Shown here piece by piece: positions 24,642-32,590 of a stretch of DNA of 64,000 bases. Below the pieces are notes generated by a model that did not search any database, was not told where the DNA came from, and worked only from the letters and a program-made list of their open reading frames with translations. The position numbers and the translations under genes were made by a program. This DNA comes from Streptomyces sp. Tu6071 (lineage in GTDB: Bacteria > Actinomycetota > Actinomycetes > Streptomycetales > Streptomycetaceae), in NCBI RefSeq assembly GCF_000213055.1, contig NZ_CM001165.1:4734945-4798944 (forward strand). Direction: 5' to 3'. Within the stretch, counting starts at the first letter, position 1. Each line of letters starts with the position of its first letter.

Positions 24642-25853
24642 ATGACGGGCCATGAGGTGGCGGAGGTCCTTCCGGAGGGGGAGCGCCTGCGGCGCTGGCG
24701 CCTCGTGCTCGGCGGGGACCGGGGCGCGGAGGGCACGGGGGCCTCGCTGAGCGGGCGTGACCTCGCGATGGACAAGGCGCTCGCCGCGCTCTACGGGGGA
24801 CGGGACGGCGGGGACGGGCAGGCGCGCGGCGGCCGTCGGCAGGGCGGGCTCGGCGGCTCGGCCCCCGACGTGGCGCGCTGGCTGGGCGACATCCGTACGT
24901 ACTTCCCGACGTCCGTCGTGCAGGTGATGCAGCGGGACGCGATCGAACGGCTGGGCCTCTCCGCGCTGTTGCTGGAGCCGGAGATGCTGGAGGCGGTCGA
25001 GGCGGACGTGCATCTCGTCGGCACCCTGCTCTCGCTCAACAAGGCGATGCCCGAGACGACGAAGGAGACCGCGCGGGCCGTGGTCCGCAAGGTCGTCGAG
25101 GAGCTGGAGAAGAAGCTCGCGGCGAAGACCCGGCAGACCGTCACGGGGGCGCTCGACCGCAGCGCGCGCGTCAACCGCCCCCGGCACCAGGACATCGACT
25201 GGAACCGGACTATCGCGGCGAACCTGAAGAACTACCTCCCCGAGTACCGCACCGTCGTCCCGGAGAAGCTCATCGGCTACGGGCGGGCCGCACGCGGCGT
25301 CAAGAAGGACGTCGTGCTCTGCATCGACCAGTCGGGCTCGATGGCGGCCTCCGTCGTCTACGCCTCCGTGTTCGGCGCGGTGCTCGCCTCGATGCGGTCG
25401 CTCGACACCCGCCTCGTCGTCTTCGACACCTCCGTCGTCGACCTCACCGACCAGCTCGACGACCCCGTCGACGTCCTCTTCGGGACCCGGCTCGGCGGCG
25501 GCACGGACATCAACAGGGCGCTCGCGTACTGCCAGTCGAAGATCACCCGGCCGAGCGAGACGGTCGTGGTGCTCATCAGCGACCTCTACGAGGGCGGCAT
25601 CAAGGACGAGATGCTGAAGCGGGTCGCCGCGATGAAGGCGGCCGGCGTGCAGTTCGTGACGCTGCTCGCGCTCTCCGACGAGGGCGCCCCCGCCTACGAC
25701 CACGAGCACGCGGCGGCCCTCGCGGCCCTCGGCGCCCCCGCCTTCGCCTGCACCCCCGACCTCTTCCCGGAGATCATGGCCGCCGCCATCGAGAAGCGCC
25801 CCCTCCCCGTCCCGGACCCGGAGACGACCCCCTCGGGACAGGGCGCGCGGTGA
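24642..25853 (+). CDS. VWA-domain protein, partner of MoxR
   Basis: 403 residues from ATG 24642 with AAGGGGCGG upstream. A helical N-terminal half (about 1-220) includes a Leu/Glu-rich bundle (AVVRKVVEELEKKL). The C-terminal von Willebrand factor A domain starts at VVLCIDQSGSM, with MIDAS residues D229-x-S-x-S233; TRLGGGTDINRAL supplies the MIDAS Thr, and VVLISDLYEGG the MIDAS Asp. There is no signal peptide or membrane helix, so it acts in the cytoplasm. It completes the MoxR-DUF5682-VWA set, the likely metal-dependent adaptor that presents targets to the ATPase. Confidence 0.9.
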   Translation: MTGHEVAEVLPEGERLRRWRLVLGGDRGAEGTGASLSGRDLAMDKALAALYGGRDGGDGQARGGRRQGGLGGSAPDVARWLGDIRTYFPTSVVQVMQRDAIERLGLSALLLEPEMLEAVEADVHLVGTLLSLNKAMPETTKETARAVVRKVVEELEKKLAAKTRQTVTGALDRSARVNRPRHQDIDWNRTIAANLKNYLPEYRTVVPEKLIGYGRAARGVKKDVVLCIDQSGSMAASVVYASVFGAVLASMRSLDTRLVVFDTSVVDLTDQLDDPVDVLFGTRLGGGTDINRALAYCQSKITRPSETVVVLISDLYEGGIKDEMLKRVAAMKAAGVQFVTLLALSDEGAPAYDHEHAAALAALGAPAFACTPDLFPEIMAAAIEKRPLPVPDPETTPSGQGAR

Positions 25854-25866
25854 CCGGCGCGGAGCT

Positions 25867-25903
25867 GCGGGGGAGCACTGAAACCGCAGGTCAGGGCCCC
25901 CGC
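25867..25903 (+). terminator. Weak hairpin after the VWA gene
   Basis: GCGGGGG (25867-25873) can pair with CCCCCGC (25897-25903) over a 23-nt loop, 14 bp after the stop codon. There is no T-tract. A modest candidate end for the MoxR operon. Confidence 0.35.
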
Positions 25904-25979
25904 GCGAGCGGCACCCCGTGCCAAGGGGAGGGGCACGCTGTGACAGGTATCACCGCTGCGCCCGTACCTCGCGATTTAG

Positions 25980-26010
25980 AGACCACGGCGGGACGGCGAT
26001 AGCCTGGCAG
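25980..26010 (+). promoter_or_regulatory. Candidate sucC promoter (-10 TAGCCT)
   Basis: GCGATAGCCTG with TAGCCT at 26000-26005 and a weak -35-like TTAGAG 18 nt upstream. The same GCGATAGCCTG string occurs in the mdh promoter region (TAGCCT at 44017-44022), which suggests a shared promoter type for these TCA-cycle genes. The untranslated leader would be about 140 nt. Confidence 0.4.
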
Positions 26011-26151
26011 GCGGACATGCCGCGTACCCGGAACAACGACGTGTGCGCTTCTCTCAGTGACGAAGGCCAGCTGTCACGCCGCCCTGTCGCGGCACGCCCA
26101 CGGATTGACAGACCGCACAGCGGCAAGATCACGGAGTAGGGACGGACGCGC

Positions 26152-27327
26152 GTGGACCTGTTCGAGTACCAGGCGAGGGACCTCTTCGCCAAGCACGGTG
26201 TACCGGTGCTGGCCGGTGAAGTCATCGACACGCCTGAGGCGGCGCGCGAGGCGACCGAGCGACTGGGCGGCAAGGCCGTCGTCAAGGCGCAGGTCAAGGT
26301 GGGTGGCCGTGGCAAGGCCGGTGGCGTGAAGCTCGCCTCCGACCCGGCCGACGCGGTCGAGAAGGCCGGCCAGATCCTCGGCATGGACATCAAGGGCCAC
26401 ACGGTCCACAAGGTGATGCTGGCCCAGACCGCGGACATCGTGGAGGAGTACTACGTCTCCTTCCTCCTGGACCGCACCAACCGCACCTTCCTCGCCATGG
26501 CCTCCGTCGAGGGCGGCATGGAGATCGAGGAGGTCGCCGCGACGAAGCCCGAGGCGCTCGCGAAGATCGCCGTCGACGCCAACGAGGGTGTGACCCCCGA
26601 GAAGGCGCGCGAGATCGTCGACGCCGCGAAGTTCCCCGAGGACGTCAAGGACGGCATCGCCGAGGCGCTCCAGAAGCTGTGGACCGTCTTCGTCAAGGAG
26701 GACGCCCTCCTCGTCGAGGTCAACCCGCTGATCAAGTCCGGTGACGGCAAGATCATCGCCCTCGACGGCAAGGTCTCGCTCGACGAGAACGCCGACTTCC
26801 GCCAGCCGGAGCACGAGGCCCTGGAGGACAAGGCCGCCGCGAACCCGCTGGAGGCCGCCGCCAAGGCGAAGAACCTCAACTACGTCAAGCTCGACGGCGA
26901 GGTCGGCATCATCGGCAACGGCGCGGGTCTCGTCATGAGCACCCTCGACGTCGTCGCGTACGCCGGTGAGAACCACGGCGGCGTCAAGCCCGCCAACTTC
27001 CTCGACATCGGCGGCGGCGCCTCGGCCGAGGTCATGGCGAACGGCCTGGAGATCATCCTCGGCGACCCCGACGTCAAGTCGGTCTTCGTCAACGTCTTCG
27101 GCGGCATCACCGCCTGCGACGAGGTCGCCAACGGCATCGTGCAGGCCCTCGAACTGCTCAAGTCGAAGGGCGAGAACGTCAGCAAGCCGCTGGTCGTCCG
27201 CCTCGACGGCAACAACGCGGAGCTGGGTCGCAAGATCCTGTCGGACGCCAACCACCCGCTCGTGCAGCGCGTGGACACCATGGACGGCGCGGCCGACAAG
27301 GCCGCCGAGCTCGCGGCTGCGAAGTAA
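26152..27327 (+). CDS. sucC: Succinyl-CoA synthetase, beta subunit
   Basis: 391 residues, GTG start ([19 protein letters not shown]). It forms the ADP/GDP-binding half of the TCA-cycle enzyme that interconverts succinyl-CoA and succinate with substrate-level phosphorylation. An N-terminal ATP-grasp domain ([18 protein letters not shown]) is followed by the CoA-ligase-like domain with [13 protein letters not shown] and [15 protein letters not shown]. Length is typical. sucD follows after 19 bp, forming the usual operon. Codon choice is very strongly biased toward C-ending codons, as expected for a highly expressed gene. Confidence 0.98.
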   Translation: MDLFEYQARDLFAKHGVPVLAGEVIDTPEAAREATERLGGKAVVKAQVKVGGRGKAGGVKLASDPADAVEKAGQILGMDIKGHTVHKVMLAQTADIVEEYYVSFLLDRTNRTFLAMASVEGGMEIEEVAATKPEALAKIAVDANEGVTPEKAREIVDAAKFPEDVKDGIAEALQKLWTVFVKEDALLVEVNPLIKSGDGKIIALDGKVSLDENADFRQPEHEALEDKAAANPLEAAAKAKNLNYVKLDGEVGIIGNGAGLVMSTLDVVAYAGENHGGVKPANFLDIGGGASAEVMANGLEIILGDPDVKSVFVNVFGGITACDEVANGIVQALELLKSKGENVSKPLVVRLDGNNAELGRKILSDANHPLVQRVDTMDGAADKAAELAAAK

Positions 27328-27346
27328 GGGAACGGGTCACCACACC

Positions 27347-28231
27347 ATGGCTATTTTCCTGACCAAGGAAAGCAAGGTCATCGTCCAGGGGATGACCGGC
27401 GCCACCGGCATGAAGCACACCCGCCTCATGCTCGGCGACGGCACCAACATCGTCGGCGGCGTGAACCCCCGCAAGGCCGGCACGAGCGTCGACTTCGACG
27501 GCACCGAGGTCCCCGTCTTCGGCTCCGTCGCCGAGGCGATCAAGGAGACCGGCGCCGACGTCAGCGTCATCTTCGTGCCGCCGGCCTTCGCGAAGGCCGC
27601 CGTGATCGAGGCGATCGACGCCGAGATCGGCCTCGCCGTCGTCATCACCGAGGGCATCGCCGTGCACGACTCGGCCGCCTTCTGGGCGTACGCGCAGAGC
27701 AAGGGCAACAAGACCCGCATCATCGGCCCGAACTGCCCCGGCCTCATCACGCCCGGCCAGTCGAACGCCGGCATCATCCCGGGCGACATCACGAAGCCGG
27801 GCCGCATCGGCCTGGTCTCGAAGTCCGGCACGCTGACGTACCAGATGATGTACGAGCTGCGCGACATCGGCTTCACCTCCGCCGTCGGTATCGGTGGCGA
27901 CCCGGTCATCGGCACCACGCACATCGACGCCCTGGCGGCCTTCGAGGCCGACCCGGAGACCGACCTCATCGTCATGATCGGCGAGATCGGCGGCGACGCC
28001 GAGGAGCGTGCGGCCGACTACATCAAGGCCAACGTCACCAAGCCGGTCGTCGGCTACGTCGCGGGCTTCACCGCGCCCGAGGGCAAGACCATGGGCCACG
28101 CCGGCGCCATCGTCTCCGGGTCCTCCGGCACTGCCCAGGCGAAGAAGGAGGCCCTGGAGGCCGCCGGTGTCAAGGTCGGCAAGACCCCGACAGAGACCGC
28201 CAAGCTCGCCCGCGCCATCCTCAACGGCTGA
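27347..28231 (+). CDS. sucD: Succinyl-CoA synthetase, alpha subunit
   Basis: 294 residues, starting [18 protein letters not shown]. It carries the CoA-binding Rossmann domain and the catalytic histidine that is phosphorylated during turnover, H251 in [12 protein letters not shown]. The GPNCPGLI and [10 protein letters not shown] signatures are intact. It pairs with the sucC product to form the heteromeric TCA-cycle enzyme in the cytoplasm. The operon ends at a perfect 16-bp hairpin with a T-tract. Confidence 0.98.
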   Translation: MAIFLTKESKVIVQGMTGATGMKHTRLMLGDGTNIVGGVNPRKAGTSVDFDGTEVPVFGSVAEAIKETGADVSVIFVPPAFAKAAVIEAIDAEIGLAVVITEGIAVHDSAAFWAYAQSKGNKTRIIGPNCPGLITPGQSNAGIIPGDITKPGRIGLVSKSGTLTYQMMYELRDIGFTSAVGIGGDPVIGTTHIDALAAFEADPETDLIVMIGEIGGDAEERAADYIKANVTKPVVGYVAGFTAPEGKTMGHAGAIVSGSSGTAQAKKEALEAAGVKVGKTPTETAKLARAILNG

Positions 28232-28277
28232 CACCCCCGCAGGGCCCCCGAGGCCCCCAGGGAGCGCCCGCACGTTC

Positions 28278-28340
28278 CGCCCGCGCCCCGTCCCCGCACC
28301 GCGACCGCCTCGCGTGCACGGGACGGGGCGCGGGCGTTTT
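28278..28340 (+). terminator. Strong rho-independent terminator of sucCD
   Basis: A perfect 16-bp stem (28278-28293 with 28321-28336; arm CGCCCGCGCCCCGTCC) with a 27-nt loop, followed by TTTT at 28337-28340. It is 46 bp after the sucD stop. Confidence 0.85.
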
Positions 28341-28496
28341 CGCGGCGGGGGGGACGGTACGTGGTGCGGCGCGGCGGTACGGGAACGACCCGGCGCCGTC
28401 CGCGAGTCGCCGCTACGCCGCGCGCCGCGCGCTGCTCCGTACGCCGGGCGCCGCCCTCAGGCCGCGCGCTTCCCGTACGACCGGCGTCGCCTCTCA

Positions 28497-28690
28497 CGTC
28501 ATGACGTTTTCCCCCGCCCCCACTAGCACCACTGCCAGCCCGCGCCGTAGCCCGCGTCCCGCGCCGCCGGTCGCGGTCCTCGTCCGGCGAGTGGGGGCCA
28601 GCCGAGCAGCCATGTCGTGTGCGGCGGCAAGCGCACCGTGGTCAGGGCGGGTGATGGTCGCGCGTGCCGAGTGGCGGGGGAGGCCGCGCC
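28497..28690 (-). pseudogene. Decayed partial duplicate of the LysE-type exporter C-terminus
   Basis: This stretch aligns closely with about 28786-28960, the 3' end of the adjacent exporter gene: both share CCCGCCCCCAC-AGCACCAC-GCCAGCCCGCG, then CAGCCGAG-AGCCATG-CGTGTG and GCACCGTGGTCAGGG in the same order and spacing. Read on the minus strand, the last residues are almost the same (RRGLAVVLVGAG in both). The copy has no start, several indels, and is cut off on its upstream side. It is a tandem-duplication remnant. The rest of the 28341-28777 gap holds nothing I recognise. Confidence 0.7.
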
Positions 28691-28777
28691 CCGGCCCGCG
28701 TGCTACCCCGTACGACGGACAGGCCAGGGCCGCGCTCCCCCCCATGCCACCGGCGCCCACGGGCCGCGCGTCGCCCT

Positions 28778-29623
28778 TCACGCCACCACGTTCCACAGCC
28801 CCGCCCCCACCAGCACCACCGCCAGCCCGCGTCGTACGCCCCGTCCCGCCGCCCGGTGCGGTCCCCGTCCCGCGAGGTGGGCCCAGCCGAGGAGCCATGC
28901 CGTGTGGAGGAGTGCGTGCACCGTGGTCAGGGTCAGTACCTGTGGGAAAACCCGGCCGTGCGTGTGGAGGAAGCGGGGGAGGAGGACGAGGTAGAGCGAG
29001 AGCGCCTTCGGGTTCAGGACGTTGACGAGCAGCGCCTCGACGCCGATACGCCACCCGGCCCGCCCCTCGCCCGCGTCCCCCGCGCGGCCTGACGCCCGAT
29101 CATTCCCCGTAGCGCTGTCCCCCGCCGTGCCGTCCGCAGCCGCGCCGCCCCCTGCCGCGCTGCCCCCCGCCGCGCTGTCCCCTGCCGCGCCATCCGCACC
29201 CGCGCAGCCCCCCGTAGCGCTGCCCCCCGCCGTGCCATCCGCAGCCGCGCCGCCCCCTGCCGCGCAGCCCCCCGCCGCGTCGTCCACAGCCGCGCCCACC
29301 CCGTCCGCGTCGTCCCCCGTTCTCTCCTCCCCCTCCCCTCCGCCCTCCGCCCGCCACAACCGCACCCCCAGGAGTACGAGGTACCCCGCCCCCGCGAGCC
29401 GCAGCGCCAGGAGCACGTGCGGGTGGTTGGCCAGGAGGGCGGCGAGGCCCGCTGTGACGAGGGCGGCGTGTGCGTAGAGGCCGCCCACCGTGCCGAGGAC
29501 GACGGGTGCCGCGCGGGCCGGGTGGCGGGTCACGAGGGCCAGGCTCGCGCCGGGGGTGACGACGAAGGGCAGGACCGCGAGCGCGAAGCCGCCGAGCGCG
29601 GCGGGCGGCAGTGGTGCGTTCAC
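28778..29623 (-). CDS. LysE/RhtB-family amino-acid exporter with low-complexity insertion
   Basis: 281 residues, GTG start overlapping the stop of the phosphoesterase gene (GTGA), so coupled. The N-terminal signature GFALAVLPFVVTPGASLALVTRHP is the LysE first helix with its PGP-like turn (here TPGAS). Helices follow at about 40-65 and 68-90. An insertion of about 85 Gly/Ala/Ser/Asp residues (AAGGGAAADGTAG repeats) then interrupts the normal cytoplasmic loop before the C-terminal helices (LLVNVLNPKALSLYLVLLPRFL). Such exporters remove amino acids or their derivatives. The insertion is unusual for the family and is encoded by a CCCCGCCGCG-type repeat at about 29110-29290. Confidence 0.8.
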   Translation of the reverse strand: MNAPLPPAALGGFALAVLPFVVTPGASLALVTRHPARAAPVVLGTVGGLYAHAALVTAGLAALLANHPHVLLALRLAGAGYLVLLGVRLWRAEGGGEGEERTGDDADGVGAAVDDAAGGCAAGGGAAADGTAGGSATGGCAGADGAAGDSAAGGSAAGGGAAADGTAGDSATGNDRASGRAGDAGEGRAGWRIGVEALLVNVLNPKALSLYLVLLPRFLHTHGRVFPQVLTLTTVHALLHTAWLLGWAHLAGRGPHRAAGRGVRRGLAVVLVGAGLWNVVA

Positions 29624-30378
29624 GCCGCGACGCGGAAGTGGGTCGTCACGTGGCGCTCGCCCGGGGCGAGGACGTGGTAGGCGAGTCCGGGCGGCTGGGT
29701 GTCGTCCGCGTGACCTTCGCCCTCCCACGTCAGGCGCAGGGTGTACGTGACGGCCGGGGCCGAGCGGAGCGCGATGCCCGCGAAGCTCGTCGCGGCGGCG
29801 GTGTGCGCGTGGCCCGTGAGGAGGGCAAGGACGCGCGGGTGGCGGGCGAGGAGGTCCGCGAGGTCGTCGGGGCGCGTGAGGCGGAGGCCGTCCGGGAGCG
29901 GGTGGTGGAGGCGGGCCGGGGGGTGGTGGAAGGCGAGGACGGCGGGGACCTCGTCCGGCAGCGCGGTCAGGCTCGTGTCGATCCACGCCAGGGTCTCGGG
30001 GCTCAGCGCGCCCGCTCCCGCGCCGGGGATGCTGGAATCGCACATGAGGACGGCGAGCGCGGGGGCGCCGTCCCGTCGCAGGACGTGGAGCTCGTCGATC
30101 GGGCCGTCCCCCGGCGCCCCGTCCCGCAGGACCTTGCGGTAGGCGCGGCGCTCGTCGTGGTTGCCGGGGCAGGTCAGTACGGGGAAGGGCAGCCCGGCGA
30201 GGACCGCCGCCACCTCCTCGTACTCGCTCTCGGCGCCGTGGTCCGCGAGGTCGCCCGTGACGAGGAGCGCGTCCACGGCGTCCCCCGCCGCGCGGACCCG
30301 GTCCACGGCGGCGCGCGCCCGCGCCGCCGCCCGCTCCGTTCCGTCGAGGTGCAGGTCACTCAGGTGCGCGAGAAGCAT
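29620..30378 (-). CDS. Calcineurin-like metallophosphoesterase (CpdA/class III cyclic nucleotide phosphodiesterase-like)
   Basis: 252 residues, ATG preceded by GGAGGGGGAC. All metal-site motifs are present in order: SD8-L-H10, GD(LADHG), GNHDE, and GHAHT near residue 192. The LAHLSDLHLDG opening is typical of the CpdA-like group, which hydrolyses cAMP or other phosphodiesters. It is cytoplasmic, with no signal peptide. It forms a two-gene operon with the LysE exporter and is divergent from the CGNR regulator, which may control it. The substrate cannot be read from the sequence. Confidence 0.87.
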   Translation of the reverse strand: MLLAHLSDLHLDGTERAAARARAAVDRVRAAGDAVDALLVTGDLADHGAESEYEEVAAVLAGLPFPVLTCPGNHDERRAYRKVLRDGAPGDGPIDELHVLRRDGAPALAVLMCDSSIPGAGAGALSPETLAWIDTSLTALPDEVPAVLAFHHPPARLHHPLPDGLRLTRPDDLADLLARHPRVLALLTGHAHTAAATSFAGIALRSAPAVTYTLRLTWEGEGHADDTQPPGLAYHVLAPGERHVTTHFRVAA

Positions 30379-30434
30379 GGGGTCCCCCTCCGGCCCGTGG
30401 ACGGCGGCGCTGTGCGGCCTCTCGCTCCACGGGC

Positions 30435-30467
30435 TTCTAACGGTTAATCTTTCCTTTGGCGTTAGAG
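30435..30467. promoter_or_regulatory. Candidate operator between phosphoesterase and CGNR regulator
   Basis: Inverted repeat CTAACG (30437-30442) and CGTTAG (30460-30465), with an inner palindrome TAAC-G-GTTA at 30438-30446. This is an AT-rich island in otherwise very GC-rich DNA, in the divergent promoter region, as expected for an autoregulating DNA-binding protein. Confidence 0.5.
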
Positions 30468-30485
30468 AACCTAGGGGGTCCCGGG

Positions 30486-31133
30486 ATGAGTGGTCAAGAG
30501 CGCCCGCATGATGGGGAGATGACCGAGCAATCGGAGGAGCCCCGCTGGGCCGCGCTCTCCCTCGCGAGCACCATCCGCCACGACGGCGAGGGCGGGGTCG
30601 CCGACGACCTGGACGACCTCGACGGCTTCCGCGCCTGGCTCGACGCCGCCCGACCGCTCCTGCCGGGCGAGTGGAAGGCGACGGAAGCGCTGCGGAGCGA
30701 GGTGCGGGCGCTGCGGGGCGCGGTACGGGCCCTGTTCGCGCGGGGCGTCCGCCCCGGCCCCGTCAGCCCGGCCGACGCCGATCGCCTCCAGCCCGCCGAC
30801 GAGGCGCTGGCCCTCCTCGACGCCACCGCCGCCCGGGTGCCCGTACGTCCGGTGCTCGACTGGCCGGAGGGCGCCGCGCCCGCCGTACGCCTGGAACCGG
30901 CCCCCGGCACGGACACGCTCCCCGCCGCCCTCGCCCGCGCCGCGCTCGACTTCCTCGCGGCCCCGGACTTCGCGCACCTCCGTGCCTGCACGGCACCCCG
31001 TTGCGTGCGGTACTTCGTGCGGCGGCACGGCAGGCAGGAGTTCTGCAAGCCCTCCTGCGGCAACAGGGCCCGCGCGGCCCGGCATTACCGCAGGCACCGG
31101 GGTGAGGGCGATGCCGCGGTGGGCGGGGGCTGA
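30486..31133 (+). CDS. CGNR zinc-finger (ABATE domain) transcriptional regulator
   Basis: About 215 residues. ATG 30486 has AGGGGG 7 nt upstream; ATG 30519 (MTEQSEEP) is an alternative closer to the usual domain start. The N-terminal ABATE-like region (ALSLASTIRHDG, then a DLDGFRAWLDAA helix) is ligand-binding in related proteins. The C-terminal CGNR finger has C-x4-C, then C-KPS-CGNR-ARAARHYRRH, the family-defining motif. These regulators respond to stress or small ligands and bind nearby operators. The divergent phosphoesterase/LysE operon is the obvious candidate target. Confidence 0.85.
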   Translation: MSGQERPHDGEMTEQSEEPRWAALSLASTIRHDGEGGVADDLDDLDGFRAWLDAARPLLPGEWKATEALRSEVRALRGAVRALFARGVRPGPVSPADADRLQPADEALALLDATAARVPVRPVLDWPEGAAPAVRLEPAPGTDTLPAALARAALDFLAAPDFAHLRACTAPRCVRYFVRRHGRQEFCKPSCGNRARAARHYRRHRGEGDAAVGGG

Positions 31134-31148
31134 GGGGCGTCGTACCGC

Positions 31149-32450
31149 TCAGCCGCCCAAGGGGACGAGCCGCCCGGGGCCCGTGCCCGGACCCTCCGCG
31201 GGCGGGCGGTCCCGCGTGGTGGCCGGGTGCGGGGGCCCCGGCGCCGGGGTGAGGGTGCCGTCCACCTCGGTGGCCGGGGGCGGGGGCGGGGTGCTGTCCG
31301 TGGTGGCGACGGCGTAGAGCGTCGAGGCGGCGAGGAGGCCCGCGACGGTCAGCGCCGCGCCGGTACGGGCGCGGCCCGAGAGGCGGACGTCGGCGAGGGC
31401 CGTCTCCGGGGAGAGGGGTGCGGGACGCCCCGGGACCTCGCCCTCCGCGAGGAACGCGCGAAGGCGGACGGCCAACTGGTCTGGCAGGTCGGCGAGTTCG
31501 GGGAGGGCGGCGGTCAGGGACTCACGGGCGTGGAGCAGGCGGTGCGCCGCCGCCGGGGTGCTCGCCTCGACCTCGGCCGCCGTCTCGGGCAGGTCGAGCC
31601 CCACGCCCTCGTACAGCAGCACCACCCTGCGATGCGGGGGTGGCAGGCGCAGCAGTGCCCCCGCGAGCGCCGCCTGCCCCGCGTCGGCGGGCGCCGCCCT
31701 GCGTCCCCTGCCGCCGAAGCCGCGCCACGGCGAGAGCGCCGATTCGTGCACCACCGCCCGCACCCACCCCTCCGGGTCCGGATCGCGCGCCACCTCCGGC
31801 CACCGCTCCCACGCCTGCCGGAAACCGCTCAGCAGGGCGGCGAGCGCGACGCGCGGACGGCTCGTCAGGAGGTACGCCTGACGGAGGAGGCCGGGCGCGG
31901 CCCGCGCGTAGAGCGTGGCGAACGCGGTCTCCGGGGGGCCGGGGAGCGGGAGCGGCTCGGCGGCGGGCGGGGCGAGCGCGGTGAGCGGGGCGAGCGCGGC
32001 CTGCGCGGTGGTCGTGGCGTGCGCGGAGGCGGGGGTCGTGGGGGGCGCCGCCACGGGGCGGGGGATGTCGGCGGGAGGCGTTGCAGCGACGGGATGGGGG
32101 ATCTCGGCGGGAGGTGCCGCCGTCACGGGAGGGGGGGCGTCGGCGGGAGGTGTCGCCGTCACGGGGCGGGGAACGTCGACGGCGCCTGCCCCCGCGCCCT
32201 CCCTCGTCAGCTCCGTCAGCAGCCCCGCGTACGCCTCCAGCCGCCTGCCGTGCGGGCGGGAGCGGCCCCGCTCCCAGGCGCGCAGCGTCTGCGCGCTCAC
32301 GCCGAGCCGGGCCGCCGCCTGAGCGCGGGTCAGTCCCGCGCGCTCGCGCAGCAGGCGCCGGTCGGCGGCGGACGGCAGGGCGTGGGTCACGGGTTCCGAC
32401 GCCGCGTCAGGACCGTCTTCGCGTCGGTGGGCGGGCGTGCCGGGGGTCAT
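31149..32450 (-). CDS. Membrane-anchored XRE HTH protein with sigma-70-like domain
   Basis: 433 residues in an unusual order. Residues about 27-75 are an XRE helix-turn-helix (LLRERAGLTRAQAAARLGVSAQTLRAWERG). A Pro/Ala/Thr linker of about 90 residues follows (repeats of PPADIPRPVAA). Residues about 170-310 look like a degenerate ECF sigma factor: a region-2-like helix pair (FATLYARAAPGLLRQAYLLTSRP) and a region-4-like segment (LPPPHRRVVLLYEGVGLDLPETAAEV). One transmembrane helix near 370-390 leads to a Pro-rich extracytoplasmic tail. It may couple wall or membrane signals to transcription. It converges with the CGNR gene with 15 bp between them. Confidence 0.75.
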   Translation of the reverse strand: MTPGTPAHRREDGPDAASEPVTHALPSAADRRLLRERAGLTRAQAAARLGVSAQTLRAWERGRSRPHGRRLEAYAGLLTELTREGAGAGAVDVPRPVTATPPADAPPPVTAAPPAEIPHPVAATPPADIPRPVAAPPTTPASAHATTTAQAALAPLTALAPPAAEPLPLPGPPETAFATLYARAAPGLLRQAYLLTSRPRVALAALLSGFRQAWERWPEVARDPDPEGWVRAVVHESALSPWRGFGGRGRRAAPADAGQAALAGALLRLPPPHRRVVLLYEGVGLDLPETAAEVEASTPAAAHRLLHARESLTAALPELADLPDQLAVRLRAFLAEGEVPGRPAPLSPETALADVRLSGRARTGAALTVAGLLAASTLYAVATTDSTPPPPPATEVDGTLTPAPGPPHPATTRDRPPAEGPGTGPGRLVPLGG

Positions 32451-32590
32451 CGCTCACCCCCGTGGCGAGGGGTCGCTCGACGGCACGGCGCATCGCTCCG
32501 TACGTAAGATCGCATAATCGCATATTGGGCGACACCTCCGGTACGCGCTTCTTGCGCGGGTATCGACTGGGTCATTGGGAGCATGGCCCG

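Noticed and set aside
26105..26110. TTGACA just before sucC as a -35 box
   Set aside because: No TAnnnT-like sequence occurs 16-18 nt downstream, and it would place the start of transcription inside the ribosome-binding region.
29620..30378. Naming the phosphoesterase cpdA
   Set aside because: The motifs fit the CpdA-like group, but many actinobacterial members have other substrates; a gene symbol would overstate the evidence.
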